DNA of 64,000 nt, taken from positions 41,207 through 105,206 of the forward strand of contig JAMCUS010000028.1 in NCBI GenBank assembly GCA_023379385.1, in the 5' to 3' direction. The translations under genes were made by a program, and so were the position numbers. Under the pieces are notes generated by a model. The model ran no database searches. It had not been told where the DNA came from and saw only the letters and a list, made by a program, of their open reading frames with translations. Each line of letters begins with the position of its first letter. The first letter of the stretch is position 1. This document shows, piece by piece, positions 41,117 through 53,331 of this stretch. This stretch comes from Thermoplasmatota archaeon. GTDB lineage: Archaea > Thermoplasmatota > Thermoplasmata > Lutacidiplasmatales > JAMCUS01.

Positions 41117-41121
41117 ATGCC

Positions 41122-41427
41122 TTATGCCTCCCTGCTACCTGCTTCTTTGGTAATGCTACCACCTGTGTCACCTTCATGACCACCTGTAACTTCTCTGTGA
41201 ATGGCTTTTGGTGTAGAAAAGAAATAGGCATTGGATGCAAACGTATGCTTACATTTTTTACATTCCCATATTCCTGCTGATACCCTTTTAACCGATTCTG
41301 CAGCACAGTTGGGGCATAAATAGGTATCTGGTAATTTTTCTACGTCCAAAATCTGTTTTCTAATTCTTACTCCGTATCTGGGACCCATTCTTCCTACAGA
41401 TCCCACCTTCCTGGTTCGTCTGCTCAT
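41122..41427 (-). CDS. rpl37ae: Ribosomal protein eL43 (L37Ae)
   Basis: RTRKVGSVGRMGPRYGVRIRKQI; CPNCAAESVKRVSAGIWECKKCKHTFASNAY. Confidence 0.95.
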   Translation of the reverse strand: MSRRTRKVGSVGRMGPRYGVRIRKQILDVEKLPDTYLCPNCAAESVKRVSAGIWECKKCKHTFASNAYFFSTPKAIHREVTGGHEGDTGGSITKEAGSREA

Positions 41428-42224
41428 CTGAACACCTCTACTTTACCTTTAATAATTTCCCGTATACTTCTATTTATCTCTCTGTTATTTGCAATTATTT
41501 TATATATTTCATCTTCTTTAAAAACTCCACTAAAGCCTTTCTGCATTGCCCGTATATCACTATTTTCATCAATCGCTATTGTTAACCTTGCATCAGCAAT
41601 GGTTTCCTCTTCCAGTGAGGGATCAACCATTATTGAATTACCTATCTTTACGTATGTAGATTCGATTGGAAAATGTTCTACAGGAACGGATGGATTTGCA
41701 GATTCTTCAAGGTTGAACTTTTTGTATGGAAATTTAGCAGTTGATAGAGCTACTACGGATGCAATAAAGCAGGTATCAAACAGATTACCGTCGTAATCAA
41801 TAACATGAAGATCTATGTATATAATCCATACCTTTTCTCCTTTAACAATCGATAACTTCTCCATATTGATCATTTTTGATTCTCGAATGCCTCTATCAAC
41901 CACACGTGCAATCTCTACTGCTTCTGGCGATGGTGGACCCGATTCAAATACAGGTGATGCCATAGGTATAAGTTCTACGTTGGTAGTCATAACACCGGCA
42001 TTTGGTGTATCGGGAAATGGTTCACCTGTCTCAATCTTTATACCAGCGATAACACTTGTATTTCCAATGGATACATGTGCAGAACCATCAGCGCTTGTTA
42101 TTATACCAGGGTTTATCTCAATATTTCTGTATTCATTAAAATTCCTATTGTCAAGCCTCTTCTCATTTTTGATCATTTTTAATATTTTTTCTCTTATTAC
42201 AGTAGTAACTACTTCATCTGCCAT
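41424..42224 (-). CDS. rrp42: Exosome complex protein Rrp42
   Basis: [41 protein letters not shown]. Confidence 0.95.
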   Translation of the reverse strand: MADEVVTTVIREKILKMIKNEKRLDNRNFNEYRNIEINPGIITSADGSAHVSIGNTSVIAGIKIETGEPFPDTPNAGVMTTNVELIPMASPVFESGPPSPEAVEIARVVDRGIRESKMINMEKLSIVKGEKVWIIYIDLHVIDYDGNLFDTCFIASVVALSTAKFPYKKFNLEESANPSVPVEHFPIESTYVKIGNSIMVDPSLEEETIADARLTIAIDENSDIRAMQKGFSGVFKEDEIYKIIANNREINRSIREIIKGKVEVFR

Positions 42225-43008
42225 TGTTAATCACCTTATCCGTAACTGTATTATCCATATCAGCCTTATAATGTTCCTTAAGTGCTTCCACTTCCAGTTC
42301 ATAAACCCTTTTACATCCTTTCTTGGCCAGATCAATAGCCTTCTTAAACTCATCCTCATTTAGATGCCCATCCATCTGCATCAATACAATATCCTCCGTT
42401 TTAGGCACCATTGCAAATGGCAAATCCGCCTGACCAAAATTATCTTCCTCTTTTCTAAGGTCAAGAACAATCTGACCATCAATTTTTCCTACAGCACATG
42501 CAGCAATGAGGTCTTTCATTGGAATTCCTGCATCCGCGAGTGCAACAGATGCTGCTGTTAATCCTGCACATCTGGTGCCTGCATTGGCCTGCAAAACCTC
42601 AATATATACATCAATAGAGGCTCTGGGGAATTGTTCCACTATAACCGCACCCTCAATTGCCTCTGCAATAACCTTGGATATCTCAGTTGATCTTCTATCT
42701 ATACCGGGTCTTTTTCTTTCGTCAACTGAAAATGGTGCCATATTGTATTTACATTGAATAACAGCTTTGTACATATTTTGAATGTGTCTGGGTTTTGCCT
42801 CTCTCGGACCGTAAACAGCTGCTAAAATTTTATTTTCACCCCATTCTATATAGGCAGAACCAGTAGCTCTTTTCAATACCCCTACATCTATTTTTATATC
42901 TCTCAGCTGTTCTGTTGTTCTCCCATCAATTCTTAAGCCGTTTTCATTAATCAATTTAGGTATATTTACCGCTCCTTCACTACTCATCAACATCACCAGA
43001 AATTCCAT
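42214..43008 (-). CDS. rrp41: Exosome exonuclease Rrp41
   Basis: [63 protein letters not shown]; likely start at 42987 ([12 protein letters not shown]). Confidence 0.95.
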   Translation of the reverse strand: MEFLVMLMSSEGAVNIPKLINENGLRIDGRTTEQLRDIKIDVGVLKRATGSAYIEWGENKILAAVYGPREAKPRHIQNMYKAVIQCKYNMAPFSVDERKRPGIDRRSTEISKVIAEAIEGAVIVEQFPRASIDVYIEVLQANAGTRCAGLTAASVALADAGIPMKDLIAACAVGKIDGQIVLDLRKEEDNFGQADLPFAMVPKTEDIVLMQMDGHLNEDEFKKAIDLAKKGCKRVYELEVEALKEHYKADMDNTVTDKVINNGR

Positions 43009-43693
43009 TTTTCCATTCCATAATCATATTTTTTATATTATCTGTTAGCCCAGATATCTGCGCATTTTTGTCTATTTTTTTTACAGCGTTAACAGCCATA
43101 GCTAAATTATCCTTCTCTCCGTTAAGCCATATAATGCCATTCATTCCTACAATTATCCTGCACCCTGTCAGGTCCTTGATCATTGAGATCATAGAGCCAT
43201 TCTTTCCTATAACTCTGGGAACTTTTGACGCAGGAATTGTCATTGTTATACCATCTTCAATCTTTCTTCCAAATTCTCTGCTTTTCATAGTAATTCGTAT
43301 GTGTTTTACCTCATCAATCTCTGATACATATGCTATGATGGCCTCACCTATATCGATGTAGTTCTGCAATTTATTGGATCCTACCCTCCATGGCACATCA
43401 CTGGCAAGCATCATTGCTGGATATATTGAATTTATGTTAACCATCCAATTAGATTGTGCAATATTTTCAACATATCCTATAACCATTTCACCAACTTTAG
43501 GATTATATTTTCCATTCAGTGGTATAACAGAGACAACATTATCTTTAACAGATTTTATTCCCAAATATTCGGAATATATCCTGTTATCAACGGAATATGC
43601 ACCGCTCCCGATCTTTAGCTTACCTTCAGCTATTAGCTCACCAGGTACAACAATTATACGTTGAGAAGTTTTATAGTTACCATCAGATTTCAT
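42980..43693 (-). CDS. rrp4: Exosome RNA-binding protein Rrp4 (S1 + KH)
   Basis: [34 protein letters not shown]1 domain; KH motif [30 protein letters not shown]. Confidence 0.95.
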   Translation of the reverse strand: MKSDGNYKTSQRIIVVPGELIAEGKLKIGSGAYSVDNRIYSEYLGIKSVKDNVVSVIPLNGKYNPKVGEMVIGYVENIAQSNWMVNINSIYPAMMLASDVPWRVGSNKLQNYIDIGEAIIAYVSEIDEVKHIRITMKSREFGRKIEDGITMTIPASKVPRVIGKNGSMISMIKDLTGCRIIVGMNGIIWLNGEKDNLAMAVNAVKKIDKNAQISGLTDNIKNMIMEWKNGISGDVDE

Positions 43694-43712
43694 AACACAC
43701 CAAAGCTCTACT

Positions 43713-44408
43713 CTATTTAACTATTTTTATTTCACATGCACCATGAACTTTGTTGTTAATGGCATCTATGAAACTGGTCTGTAAGCCACCTGGAATCTCG
43801 ACAACGGTACTCCATGAACCATCACTTAACCATTCATCTTTTAATATTTTTCCTGTATTTTTTATTTCATTAATAACCTTACCATAAAGATCTGCCCGTA
43901 CCTTGATAGATACCTTTACCTTTTCAAATTTAAGTGGTAACAGCACCCTTAATTCATGAATAACGGCATCAATCTGCTCTTCAGATTTTTTAAATGGATC
44001 AATTCGTATTTTTACTTCACCAAGTGCTTTTTCAATTCTTGCTGGTGGATGGGGTGCACCGGTTCTCGGGTCTATAGCATTGGTGGCTATATAATCGATA
44101 ATCTGTTTTTTCTTTTCCTCTACCAAGTCCCTTCGCTCTTCTGTAGTGAGTTGCACTTCACCATTTTTTATTATAAAATATACAACTTCCTCCAGATTAT
44201 CGGTTCCAAATACTTTAACAACATTCTCATCCGCTGCTTTATCCCCTTTCTTAGCATTTTTAAAAATAACGTCACTTGCAAGCAGGTCGTTTAGCGATAC
44301 CTTCTTACCATTCCGGACTTCCTGCACCATCTTTGGGTCTACAAGAATCTCAAAATGAAGGTCACCATGCGCGTATCTTGCTATTATAGCTTCATCAACC
44401 TTTACCAT
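43713..44408 (-). CDS. SBDS family ribosome maturation protein
   Basis: VDEAIIARYAHGDLHFEILVDPK; EERRDLVEEKKKQIIDYIATNAIDPRTGAPHPPARIEKAL. Confidence 0.95.
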   Translation of the reverse strand: MVKVDEAIIARYAHGDLHFEILVDPKMVQEVRNGKKVSLNDLLASDVIFKNAKKGDKAADENVVKVFGTDNLEEVVYFIIKNGEVQLTTEERRDLVEEKKKQIIDYIATNAIDPRTGAPHPPARIEKALGEVKIRIDPFKKSEEQIDAVIHELRVLLPLKFEKVKVSIKVRADLYGKVINEIKNTGKILKDEWLSDGSWSTVVEIPGGLQTSFIDAINNKVHGACEIKIVK

Positions 44409-44425
44409 GCAATCCTGCGCCTCAC

Positions 44426-45148
44426 TTATTTACCTTTCTTATTTATATACTTTTCTACTTCATCTTTAGATAACTCTCTGTAGGGATGATCCTTCTCAAT
44501 AATCGCTATTTCAACATTGAGAAGGGCCTGTGAATCATCGGATGCTTTTGTAATTCCCTCAAGCCCAAGCATAATTGCGTCATCAAGACTCATACCATCC
44601 CTGTATTTTTCTTCAAAGAATTCCATGACTGCTGCTCTGTTACCACCTATACTGGTCGCTCTGTATGCACTGTATGATCCACTCGGATCTGTTTCAAATA
44701 CATGGGGGCCTTCATCATCTACACCACCAACAATAAGTGAAGTGCCAAACGGTCTCACACCACCGTACTGTGTGTATTGCTGTTCATAATCGCATATCTT
44801 TTTAATAAGAACATCAATAGGGATTTTCTCATTATACGATATTTTATTCACCTGGGATGCAGTTCTGGCATAATCAACAAGGACTCTTGCATCCGCCATT
44901 AAACCTGCTGTAGCACATCCTACATGTGTATCTATTTCAGATAATTTTTCAATAAATCTGGCATCGGCAAGTTTACTGCTTGTTCTTTTTTCTGCTACCA
45001 GTATTACACCATCTTTGAAGATGATTCCAGCAGTAGAAGACCCCCTTCTTACAGCTTCTCTAGCGTATTCGACCTGAAATAATCTACCGTCTGGTGAAAA
45101 TACAGTTATTGCCCTATCATAAGCCATTTGACCTGGTTGCATATCCAT
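44426..45148 (-). CDS. psmA: Proteasome alpha subunit
   Basis: QMAYDRAITVFSPDGRLFQVEYAREAVRRGS; canonical PsmA. Confidence 0.97.
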   Translation of the reverse strand: MDMQPGQMAYDRAITVFSPDGRLFQVEYAREAVRRGSSTAGIIFKDGVILVAEKRTSSKLADARFIEKLSEIDTHVGCATAGLMADARVLVDYARTASQVNKISYNEKIPIDVLIKKICDYEQQYTQYGGVRPFGTSLIVGGVDDEGPHVFETDPSGSYSAYRATSIGGNRAAVMEFFEEKYRDGMSLDDAIMLGLEGITKASDDSQALLNVEIAIIEKDHPYRELSKDEVEKYINKKGK

Positions 45149-45293
45149 AAAATATCACACCTCTAACTATGCCTATAACGTTATTCTTAATATAAAGATT
45201 ATCCTCCTCTTTCAATGACGCAATCAAGGCTATTCTGCAATTTTTAAATCTTTGATCTTGGATAACATATTTTGTCTCTCTACTGGGAAACAC

Positions 45294-47021
45294 CTATGCC
45301 ATATATGATTGGTAGTTCACCGCATATATGGACGCACCATTACATGAATAAAGCAGTACAAAAGGTGACTGCATGAATTTTTTAGGGTTCTTTAATGGCA
45401 GTGCAGGTGCATTTGGATTTATATCCACTCCATTTATTATATATTGATCTATTACAACAAGCTCTACATGTCTCTTTACAAATGGGGCGCCGGTGTTATT
45501 CAGTGATTGGAGGATTGCTGTTGTATTTTCTGAAAAAAATAGAGCTTTGGTATCGCCCCAAGTGGCATAATTTCCTGTAAATCCCCAGATAACAGAACTC
45601 AATCTGTGATCCGTTGCAATTGTGTCACCATGTATATTATAATGCATCCATGATATGGCCCCGAAATCGCTGTAACTATATGATTCATTAAATCCATTCA
45701 TTATTTTTTGCGGTGGATAATCAATAACTGCATTGGATATTAATAATGCTGCAATGAAAAAAACAAATATTAATTTCAATTTTTTAGAGAAAGATATGTT
45801 GTAATAAATTATCCATACGGAAGCACCAAAAAAGATTCCTGCTGGGTAAAGAAGGTATTCTATGTGCCTGTACGGCATCAATACAGGACTGTCTGTTACA
45901 GCACCAATGAAGGCAGATCCCACTATGGCTGTTAACCACCCCAGCGTATAGTTGCCATATTTAAAAAAGTCCATTACTCTGGATCCTACAAGAGTCATTG
46001 AGAGGATTATGATCATGGGAATAAAAAATATAAATGATGCAACAGGTACCTCCATTGTTGTGCCTGGTATATCTACCAGAGTCAATAAATAGACCCCTGT
46101 AATTACCAGAACGAAAAGTGATAGGCTCCTTACCGTTATTTTTTTAATGGATAACGGGTGCAATCTCATTTTGAAGGGTAGATATTCCCTTCTGATCTTA
46201 ACGATGAGAGGTACTGCAAGAATGGATATTCCAGCAATAATAAATAACATATAAGAACCAATATGTATTGAAAATGCGGTTCCCACTATTTTTTTTTCAA
46301 ATTTATATGCATAGGTAAACCAGTAGGTTGTCATAAAGAGCAAATATATCTCCAGGAAGGCAACTTTCCCCCATGAAAATTTTTTATCTTTTTTAGCTAT
46401 CAATAATTCTGAAATGAATAGGGCACCCAGAGCAGATATAAAAAACATATATGTAGATAGATTATCCGTAGGAATCAGACAAATAGACACAATAAAAAGT
46501 ATTAACCAGTATCTTTCGTCATCATCCACTTTTATGAAAAGGTATAAAGAGGTAATAAAAAGAAAATCACCTACAGTACTTGGGATGGAATGGGAGGTTA
46601 CAAACACAATCGGCATAACCACCGTTATAAACAGAGCAGAGCTTATGGATGCTATGAATGAGGAGGTTATTCTATCAGCAATAAGGTATACAGTTACAGC
46701 TGCAAATGCATCTATAACCGGAATCAAAAAATTGATAGAATAAAACAGAGGTACACCTGAAATTAAGGTGAACGATGATACGATTACAAACATACCTGGA
46801 AAATAGGGATAACCAAATCCCCATCCACCGTAATTATTCAATAATAAATGGTGGTTTGATATCAGATAAGAGGATAGGTAGTAATATTCCCCGTAATCAG
46901 AACCCCACATGGGACTGTAAATAAGTGGTTCAAGTCTTAAAAACATTGAAAATAGAAATATACCCACAATAGATAGGTATACGCTATAGACCTCGTTTAA
47001 CTTAATTTTTAAATCTACCAT
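45294..47021 (-). CDS. Polytopic membrane protein, GT-C glycosyltransferase-like
   Basis: Many TM segments; N-terminal luminal loop with WGSDYGEYYY acidic motif reminiscent of GT-C enzymes. Confidence 0.55.
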   Translation of the reverse strand: MVDLKIKLNEVYSVYLSIVGIFLFSMFLRLEPLIYSPMWGSDYGEYYYLSSYLISNHHLLLNNYGGWGFGYPYFPGMFVIVSSFTLISGVPLFYSINFLIPVIDAFAAVTVYLIADRITSSFIASISSALFITVVMPIVFVTSHSIPSTVGDFLFITSLYLFIKVDDDERYWLILFIVSICLIPTDNLSTYMFFISALGALFISELLIAKKDKKFSWGKVAFLEIYLLFMTTYWFTYAYKFEKKIVGTAFSIHIGSYMLFIIAGISILAVPLIVKIRREYLPFKMRLHPLSIKKITVRSLSLFVLVITGVYLLTLVDIPGTTMEVPVASFIFFIPMIIILSMTLVGSRVMDFFKYGNYTLGWLTAIVGSAFIGAVTDSPVLMPYRHIEYLLYPAGIFFGASVWIIYYNISFSKKLKLIFVFFIAALLISNAVIDYPPQKIMNGFNESYSYSDFGAISWMHYNIHGDTIATDHRLSSVIWGFTGNYATWGDTKALFFSENTTAILQSLNNTGAPFVKRHVELVVIDQYIINGVDINPNAPALPLKNPKKFMQSPFVLLYSCNGASIYAVNYQSYMA

Positions 47022-47031
47022 TTGATGATTA

Positions 47032-47067
47032 TATGTTTATTATGCTTATTATGTTTATTATGTTTAT
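47032..47067. repeat. 4 x 9-bp tandem repeat (tatgtttat)
   Basis: tatgtttat tatgcttat tatgtttat tatgtttat, directly 5' of the 45294-47021 gene. Confidence 0.9.
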
Positions 47068-48056
47068 TTTTTAACATTGTATGCAAAGAACCCTCTGCCA
47101 GTTTTTCTGCCAAGCCATCCTGCTCTCACCATTTTTTTAAGAAGAGGTGCTGGCCCATACATGGGATTGTTGTATTCTCTGTACAGTATCTCCATGACAT
47201 CCAGTACAATATCTAGACCAATCATATCGGCAAGTTCAAGTGGGCCCATGGGCATGCCTGCACCAGTCTTCATTGCTGTATCGATCTCTTTTGATCCAGA
47301 AACATTTTCATCAAGCATGTATATTGCATTGTTGATCATGGGTATCAGCAATCTATTCACCAGGAATCCAGGTACCTCCTTTATTTTTACTGGTACCATA
47401 CTGGTGCGATGATTTTTCAATGAGGATATAAAGCCATAAACTGTTTTTTCCGTCTCTTCAGAGGTCTGCAAAGCAGGTACAACCTCTACCAATGGCAATA
47501 TGTAGGGTGGATTAAAAAAATGTGTTAATATAACCTTTTCTGGTCTGCTTACAGTAGATGCAAGTTCTGTTATGGATAAGGAGGAGGTATTGGAGGCAAT
47601 TATAGTCTCCTCTTTTACTATATTATCAATAGACTTGAAAATCTCTTTTTTAAGCTCTATCTTTTCAGGTATGGCTTCTATAACCAGATCCACATCAAAT
47701 ATCTCATTCAGGTCCACGGTTTGCTTGATTCTGGACAGTACAATATCCCTGTCATGTTCTGTAAAGGCAGGCCTATATCCCAGATTAAAGGCCTCTTTCT
47801 GTGTTTCGTTCAACTCAACATTAATTTTTTTCAGTTTATCCATCTCTTTTATAGATACAGAGTAATTAAATTTAACATGTGAATCCAGAGCATTTTTTAT
47901 ATTGTTCATTCCTTTCTCAATAAATTTTTCTTCAATATCCCTGAGAATAACATTATAGCCGTTGAAAGCCATAACCTCTGCAATAGCGCTTCCCATCGTA
48001 CCAGCACCCAATACAGCAATTTTTTCAATTTTCATGTAAACACCAACAAATAGCAT
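47064..48056 (-). CDS. 3-hydroxyacyl-CoA dehydrogenase
   Basis: IAVLGAGTMGSAIAEVMAFNGYNVILRD; HFFNPPYILPLVEVVP; EVPGFLVNRLLIPMINNAI; GPLELADMIGLD. Confidence 0.95.
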   Translation of the reverse strand: MLFVGVYMKIEKIAVLGAGTMGSAIAEVMAFNGYNVILRDIEEKFIEKGMNNIKNALDSHVKFNYSVSIKEMDKLKKINVELNETQKEAFNLGYRPAFTEHDRDIVLSRIKQTVDLNEIFDVDLVIEAIPEKIELKKEIFKSIDNIVKEETIIASNTSSLSITELASTVSRPEKVILTHFFNPPYILPLVEVVPALQTSEETEKTVYGFISSLKNHRTSMVPVKIKEVPGFLVNRLLIPMINNAIYMLDENVSGSKEIDTAMKTGAGMPMGPLELADMIGLDIVLDVMEILYREYNNPMYGPAPLLKKMVRAGWLGRKTGRGFFAYNVKK

Positions 48057-48442
48057 ATATCATGGATGAATAAAAGGGTTTCTGGATTTTTAAATGTGGA
48101 TATGAATATGCTACCAACGTATGGAAAGTACCTGATAACGAAGATACGTTATCAAATGAATTGATGGTATCATTGTTATTCTATTTTGCTTTAATATTTA
48201 CACATTTCAATGTGAGATCTTTTATTTGCATTTTTCATTCCAGAAACCATAATAATCTTTTATTACATTTTATAAATAATAAGCGATAATTTAACCAAAG
48301 GGCAATAACAGTTAATGGTGCAAATATAGATAATGTATAAGTAGTACCTAATCAGGTATATATTTATAAAGAAGAAAAGATAGGCACGTTTAGCTTAGCT
48401 GTATATGGTTAGGGAGATGGCCTTTGGTTGGAGGTAGTAACC

Positions 48443-51400
48443 ATGCGTTGTAATGGTGTATATGGCGAGGGACGTAGAAAGGGGGTTATTCCGTTTTCAC
48501 TTATTGCAGTTACCATGCTTGTTTTATCTTTATTTGCGACTATATACATTTTTAGTATGAACAGAGAATGGAATAAACCTGCAAATGCAAACGTCTCAAA
48601 CATTGATTCTGCTGCATCGTTTCTTAATTAGTATATAAGTTCACTGGCAGAAATGGACGCAATAAATGCAATTCAAACTGATCAAAAATCGCCGTGGTGG
48701 GCAGTTGCATTAACTGCCCATAATTATTTTTTAAATGATCTTAATAATATGGAAGGAACCTATTTTGAATCGGAGTATGTAGTGACATTTACCAATGTCT
48801 CATATACTGTTGGAACAATACCGTTTTATTATAAAAGTGTAAATATATTAGGTAATTCAACCCTTACATCCTCACCTGTATATGCAGAAACATCAGGTAG
48901 TGTATCATATATATTAAAAAATGTAATGACTGGAGAGACTATTGAAGAGACTACAGGAGTATCAATGGTCATACCCAAAACACTACCCTGGTTAATGTAT
49001 CAGGAAGGCAAAATTAGATATGATTTTGCTAACTATGGATTAATGGATAGGATTATAGAGTCATTACTGGAGCAATATTATTATAATTTGAATGGCCCGG
49101 TTATGCCTGATAAACAGATAATTGTTGATACTCTGAACTTTGCAATATATATAAACGATATAATCGTCTACAGAAGTGATCCTAATCCAGTACTCAACAC
49201 GATATTAAGCGGATATGGTGTTTCTTCGCTGAAGCATGTAAATATATATAAACTCTGGAAGATTTGGATGGTGCAGAGTAAATTCATTGTTAATTTTAAT
49301 ACACGATATAATCTCCCATCTAACTATGTACCTACATATTATTTAGATTTATCAAATTTTAATAAACCAATCTATTTCATGAATATACCGCCTTACTCCG
49401 TGGAGGATACCATGAAATCTTTCAGAGTATCAAATGGCGTGTCTATAAATATACAGAAAAATATCGTAATGGAAGCACATAATTTTTCAGATCTTTACTA
49501 TAGTTCAAATAGCCCTAATTATAGATACGGCGCAGAGGTATATGATATATATATTGAAAATGCAAGTGTGAGTTACTTTTCAAGTTCTACAAATTCTAAT
49601 TCTCCGTCTAGCTTCCAGTTCACAATTCCATTGAATTTATCTTTGAGATTATTTAATTATGTTAATAGCAAAATACCGTTGTTAGATTATCGCAACACCA
49701 TTCCAAAAAACAGTTCAGCTGGTTTTGGATTAGAAGATGTTTACCCCAATGGGCATGAGCCTGTAATCTTTCAGGATTACTTCGCTGATTTACTCTTTCA
49801 AACAGGAAATGTTACTCTTTATGTATTTAATAATACAGGCATATCTGCAAATAACCTTCCGTCAAACTGTTTGATAAGCATTATGTTGGATGGTGCACAA
49901 TTGGGTGATTATACGCCAGCCATGTTTGGTAACTATGGTAGTATAACATTTTATAACATACCAGCGGGAGAGCATTCATTCAACATTATTATTAAATATA
50001 CATACAATGTAGTAGAATATGGCAATGTAGAGATATCAATAGGAAATAGAGGTATAAATGTAGTAAATGGTAATTCTGTGTTAAGTGGTACAGATGTTCA
50101 GGGCAACAATTACATGTTAAAAAATAATATTGCACTTACTGTTAATGAAAACAATAATATTGAAATGCCAGTAATTGCCAATTCCACCTCTATAGATATA
50201 GAACCGTTTATTATATTCCAGCAATTAATATTGGTAAATGTACCACGTTCTAAGTGGTTATCAACTTTAATGGGTACATATGCTGCAATATCTGGCTATT
50301 ATGTTCCGTCATATATTTACAATGTTAACTATGGCAATCTAAATGAATTACAGCAGCTTGTTTTATGGTTAAATGGTTTTATTAGATATCTTCATTATTA
50401 TGACATACCTGGTGGTGGAAATGAAATGGCTACCCTGTCTATTTACTATGGTATAATGTCCTCTTTATACATATGGAGTAATCTAATAGATGGTTTGGTT
50501 AAAATAGAACAGTCTCCCACATGGAAAGATACTAATAATTTGCAAATAGAATTTTTTCAAAATGTTTCTATGATGCCTTCTTCTGATAATGGTGGAAGTG
50601 GCGTTGGAAATAGTGGTATTGTAACGATTATAAAATATACATTAAAATTTATAAATGGACCTACTGGCACCACTGCAACTGACGTCCCAGAGGTATCTTT
50701 TGAAGAAAGCTATGATGTAAATGCGAAAGAAATGTCATTAACATTACCGGATGGAGATTCTTTTAATTTTAATGCTGAATCCATAAGCACTCAGGAAACT
50801 TTAACAGATATTGTTCCTGGGGAAGAGGATGGAACATATACGCTGGTAACACATCAAACAACAGTTACAGAAACATCCGTAACAATATCTGTTACAGATA
50901 CTGAAGGAAATTCATATGTAATAAACTATGATTCGGTATCTTATGAATATGAAGAGGCATCTCAGGAATATTATGTTGTCGGGAATATAGACCCCCTAGA
51001 ATTGGCGTTTGTGGCGGTTGGTATAATATCTGCCGGTATAAGTATAATGGAGTTGGATTCTGAGATATATACAGATTTTACACATCCATCATTTATTGCT
51101 ATTAGTATGACGATAGAGAATATTGCTAACGTAGTTGGAGCCAGTATACAGCTTTTTAAGTTTCTTATTCCACGTATTAGTACCCTAACAAACCTTTTTG
51201 AAAGTAGTGCAGATTTGATAGACTCTATTTCATTTATCATTGCAGGTATAGGGGCCGTTGTAGCTGGAGTGATAATAATAGCTCAATTGATTCAATCAAT
51301 AATGAATAAATATAACATCCCATGGTATGATGCATTGGGAATGTTAGCCACAGGTACTGCAGGATTAAAGTACACTCTGGTTTTCTATTTAGCTATAACA

Positions 51401-53266
51401 GTTACCATATTGGGTGCTGTTATGATTGCTGCTACTGCCGTGGCATTGTTAGCAGGTGCTGCAGTTTCCGCTGCAGTACCTATAATTGGGTGGATTGTAG
51501 CAGGTATTTTGGTGGCTATATTCCTGATATTGAATTGGAATGCTGTAGTTAACTTCTTAGAAAATTTACCGTCAGAAATAGTTAATTGGATCGCGGGAGG
51601 TGATAAGGCAATAAGCATATCAGATTCGTCAATACAGACTATGGAAAGTTCTATAACATATACACTGAATCAAACACTAAAACTATCAGCATCTCTTAAT
51701 AGCCAGAATTTATCATTTAGCATATATAATGGGTATAATGGGATGGCGATGGGATTTTATGATTATGAAATATATATGTTTTCTACAGATAAGGGTATAT
51801 CATCTGAAATGAAAAATGTTAGTACATATGAATTTGATGAAGGTTCTGCATATCTCAACACCACTTATGTAAAGTATTCATTACAATGGTCAATAATTAA
51901 TGTATGGCATTCCATAGATGATCTTTTAAATTTAGTAACCACAAGTACTCCAATCTGGGGATGGAAAACAATTTATTTACCGCCATTCTTCATCTATACC
52001 ATTGTAGGTTATTCAACAGGTGAATCGCCGAATTATCTATTTGGAAAAGATAATATGGAGCCATTTACCAATACACATGTTGGAAATGGTTTATACATAT
52101 CCAGTGATTTTAGGCATAATTTCACTGGAAACATATTTGTAACTACTAACAGTTCTACCACCTATAATTATATAAATGGTGTGGTAACGGATCCATATGA
52201 TAGTGAATTCTTCTGGCCGTCATCGTACAGCAGTTACAGTCCACCATTCTCAAACATTAATGACCCGTTCTTTAACGGATATGTGCCGTATCTTATGGCT
52301 GCTACTGGTGATATAGCCAGATTATTGACTACAGTAAATATGACTAACAGTAAGGATCTGTATGTACATTATATAGTAAGTGGAGGGAGTAGTGACAAAA
52401 TTACAACTGTAGGCCTGAACGGATGGCTTACAGCAGTGAATTATACAGGACAGAATCTATCTTTGTGGAATATCAATAATGCTATAGCATCTGCTAAAAT
52501 AAATTATTTAACTGGATTTTATAACGCACTAAACTTTACTGAAAATTACTGGGGTATGGCCGAATTTAATGTAAATGTTAGTATACCATCTGCTACTTTC
52601 ACCATTACTACATCTAATGAAAATGTATTCAAATATTTTTATACAGGTATTAATGATAATTTTCATAACGGAAAAGGGAATAAGTTGATTATAAATTACG
52701 ACCCTTCTATGGGCAATAGAGGTATGCCTTTATTTGTGTATCTAACGCCTGGAAACTATATAATACAATGGACAGATAAATACAATACAAAAGAAAAAAA
52801 GTTGGTTGTATACCCATTCTCATATCCATCATTTTTTGGCAATCTTTCTTTATCTGAAGTCAATATAAATCATATCAATATAAACCCAATATATGGATAT
52901 TATCAGATAGATAATCAGTTTTCATATGAATTCAGTATTCATATAAAGGTAGTAAATAAAACAACTGGTAATATTGTTCAATCATATAATTATAACTCAT
53001 CTACCAATGTAGCCCTGGATACGTCAACAATCCCTATAAATTCCGAATATATAAATAACAATTACAACATAATAATAAATATTTCACTGAATCTCAGTAA
53101 CATAGGTATAAATGAATGGTATCATCAGAGCAATGCTACGTCCCTTGGCACTTTACAATTTCTCAGTGAATTTGGTTTATCACATACCCTAATTTTTATG
53201 ATTTTCAATAAAGCTGAAATTGATAAAAATGGTAATACCTTCTGGGGTGAAATAAAATATAAATAA
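48443..53266 (+). pseudogene. Second giant surface protein (paralogue of 32085-38609, without repeat array), interrupted by a single in-frame TAG at 48629-48631
   Basis: MRCNGVYGEGRRKGVIPFSLIAVTMLVLSLFATIYIF...SAASFLN-TAG-YISSLAEMDAINAI continues in the same frame to 53266; C-terminal half matches the first giant (MPLFVYLTPGNYIIQW vs LPFYIYLTPGQYVVSW). Confidence 0.85.
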
Positions 53267-53331
53267 ACGGACAAATATTTATTGATGTTGAATCTATACT
53301 CATATAAATGTGATGGCTATGGTGTATTTGA

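Noticed and set aside
47022-47216. 64-aa ORF starting MMIICLLCLLCLLCLFF
   Set aside because: Translation of the 9-bp tandem repeat and antisense of the 3-hydroxyacyl-CoA dehydrogenase end.
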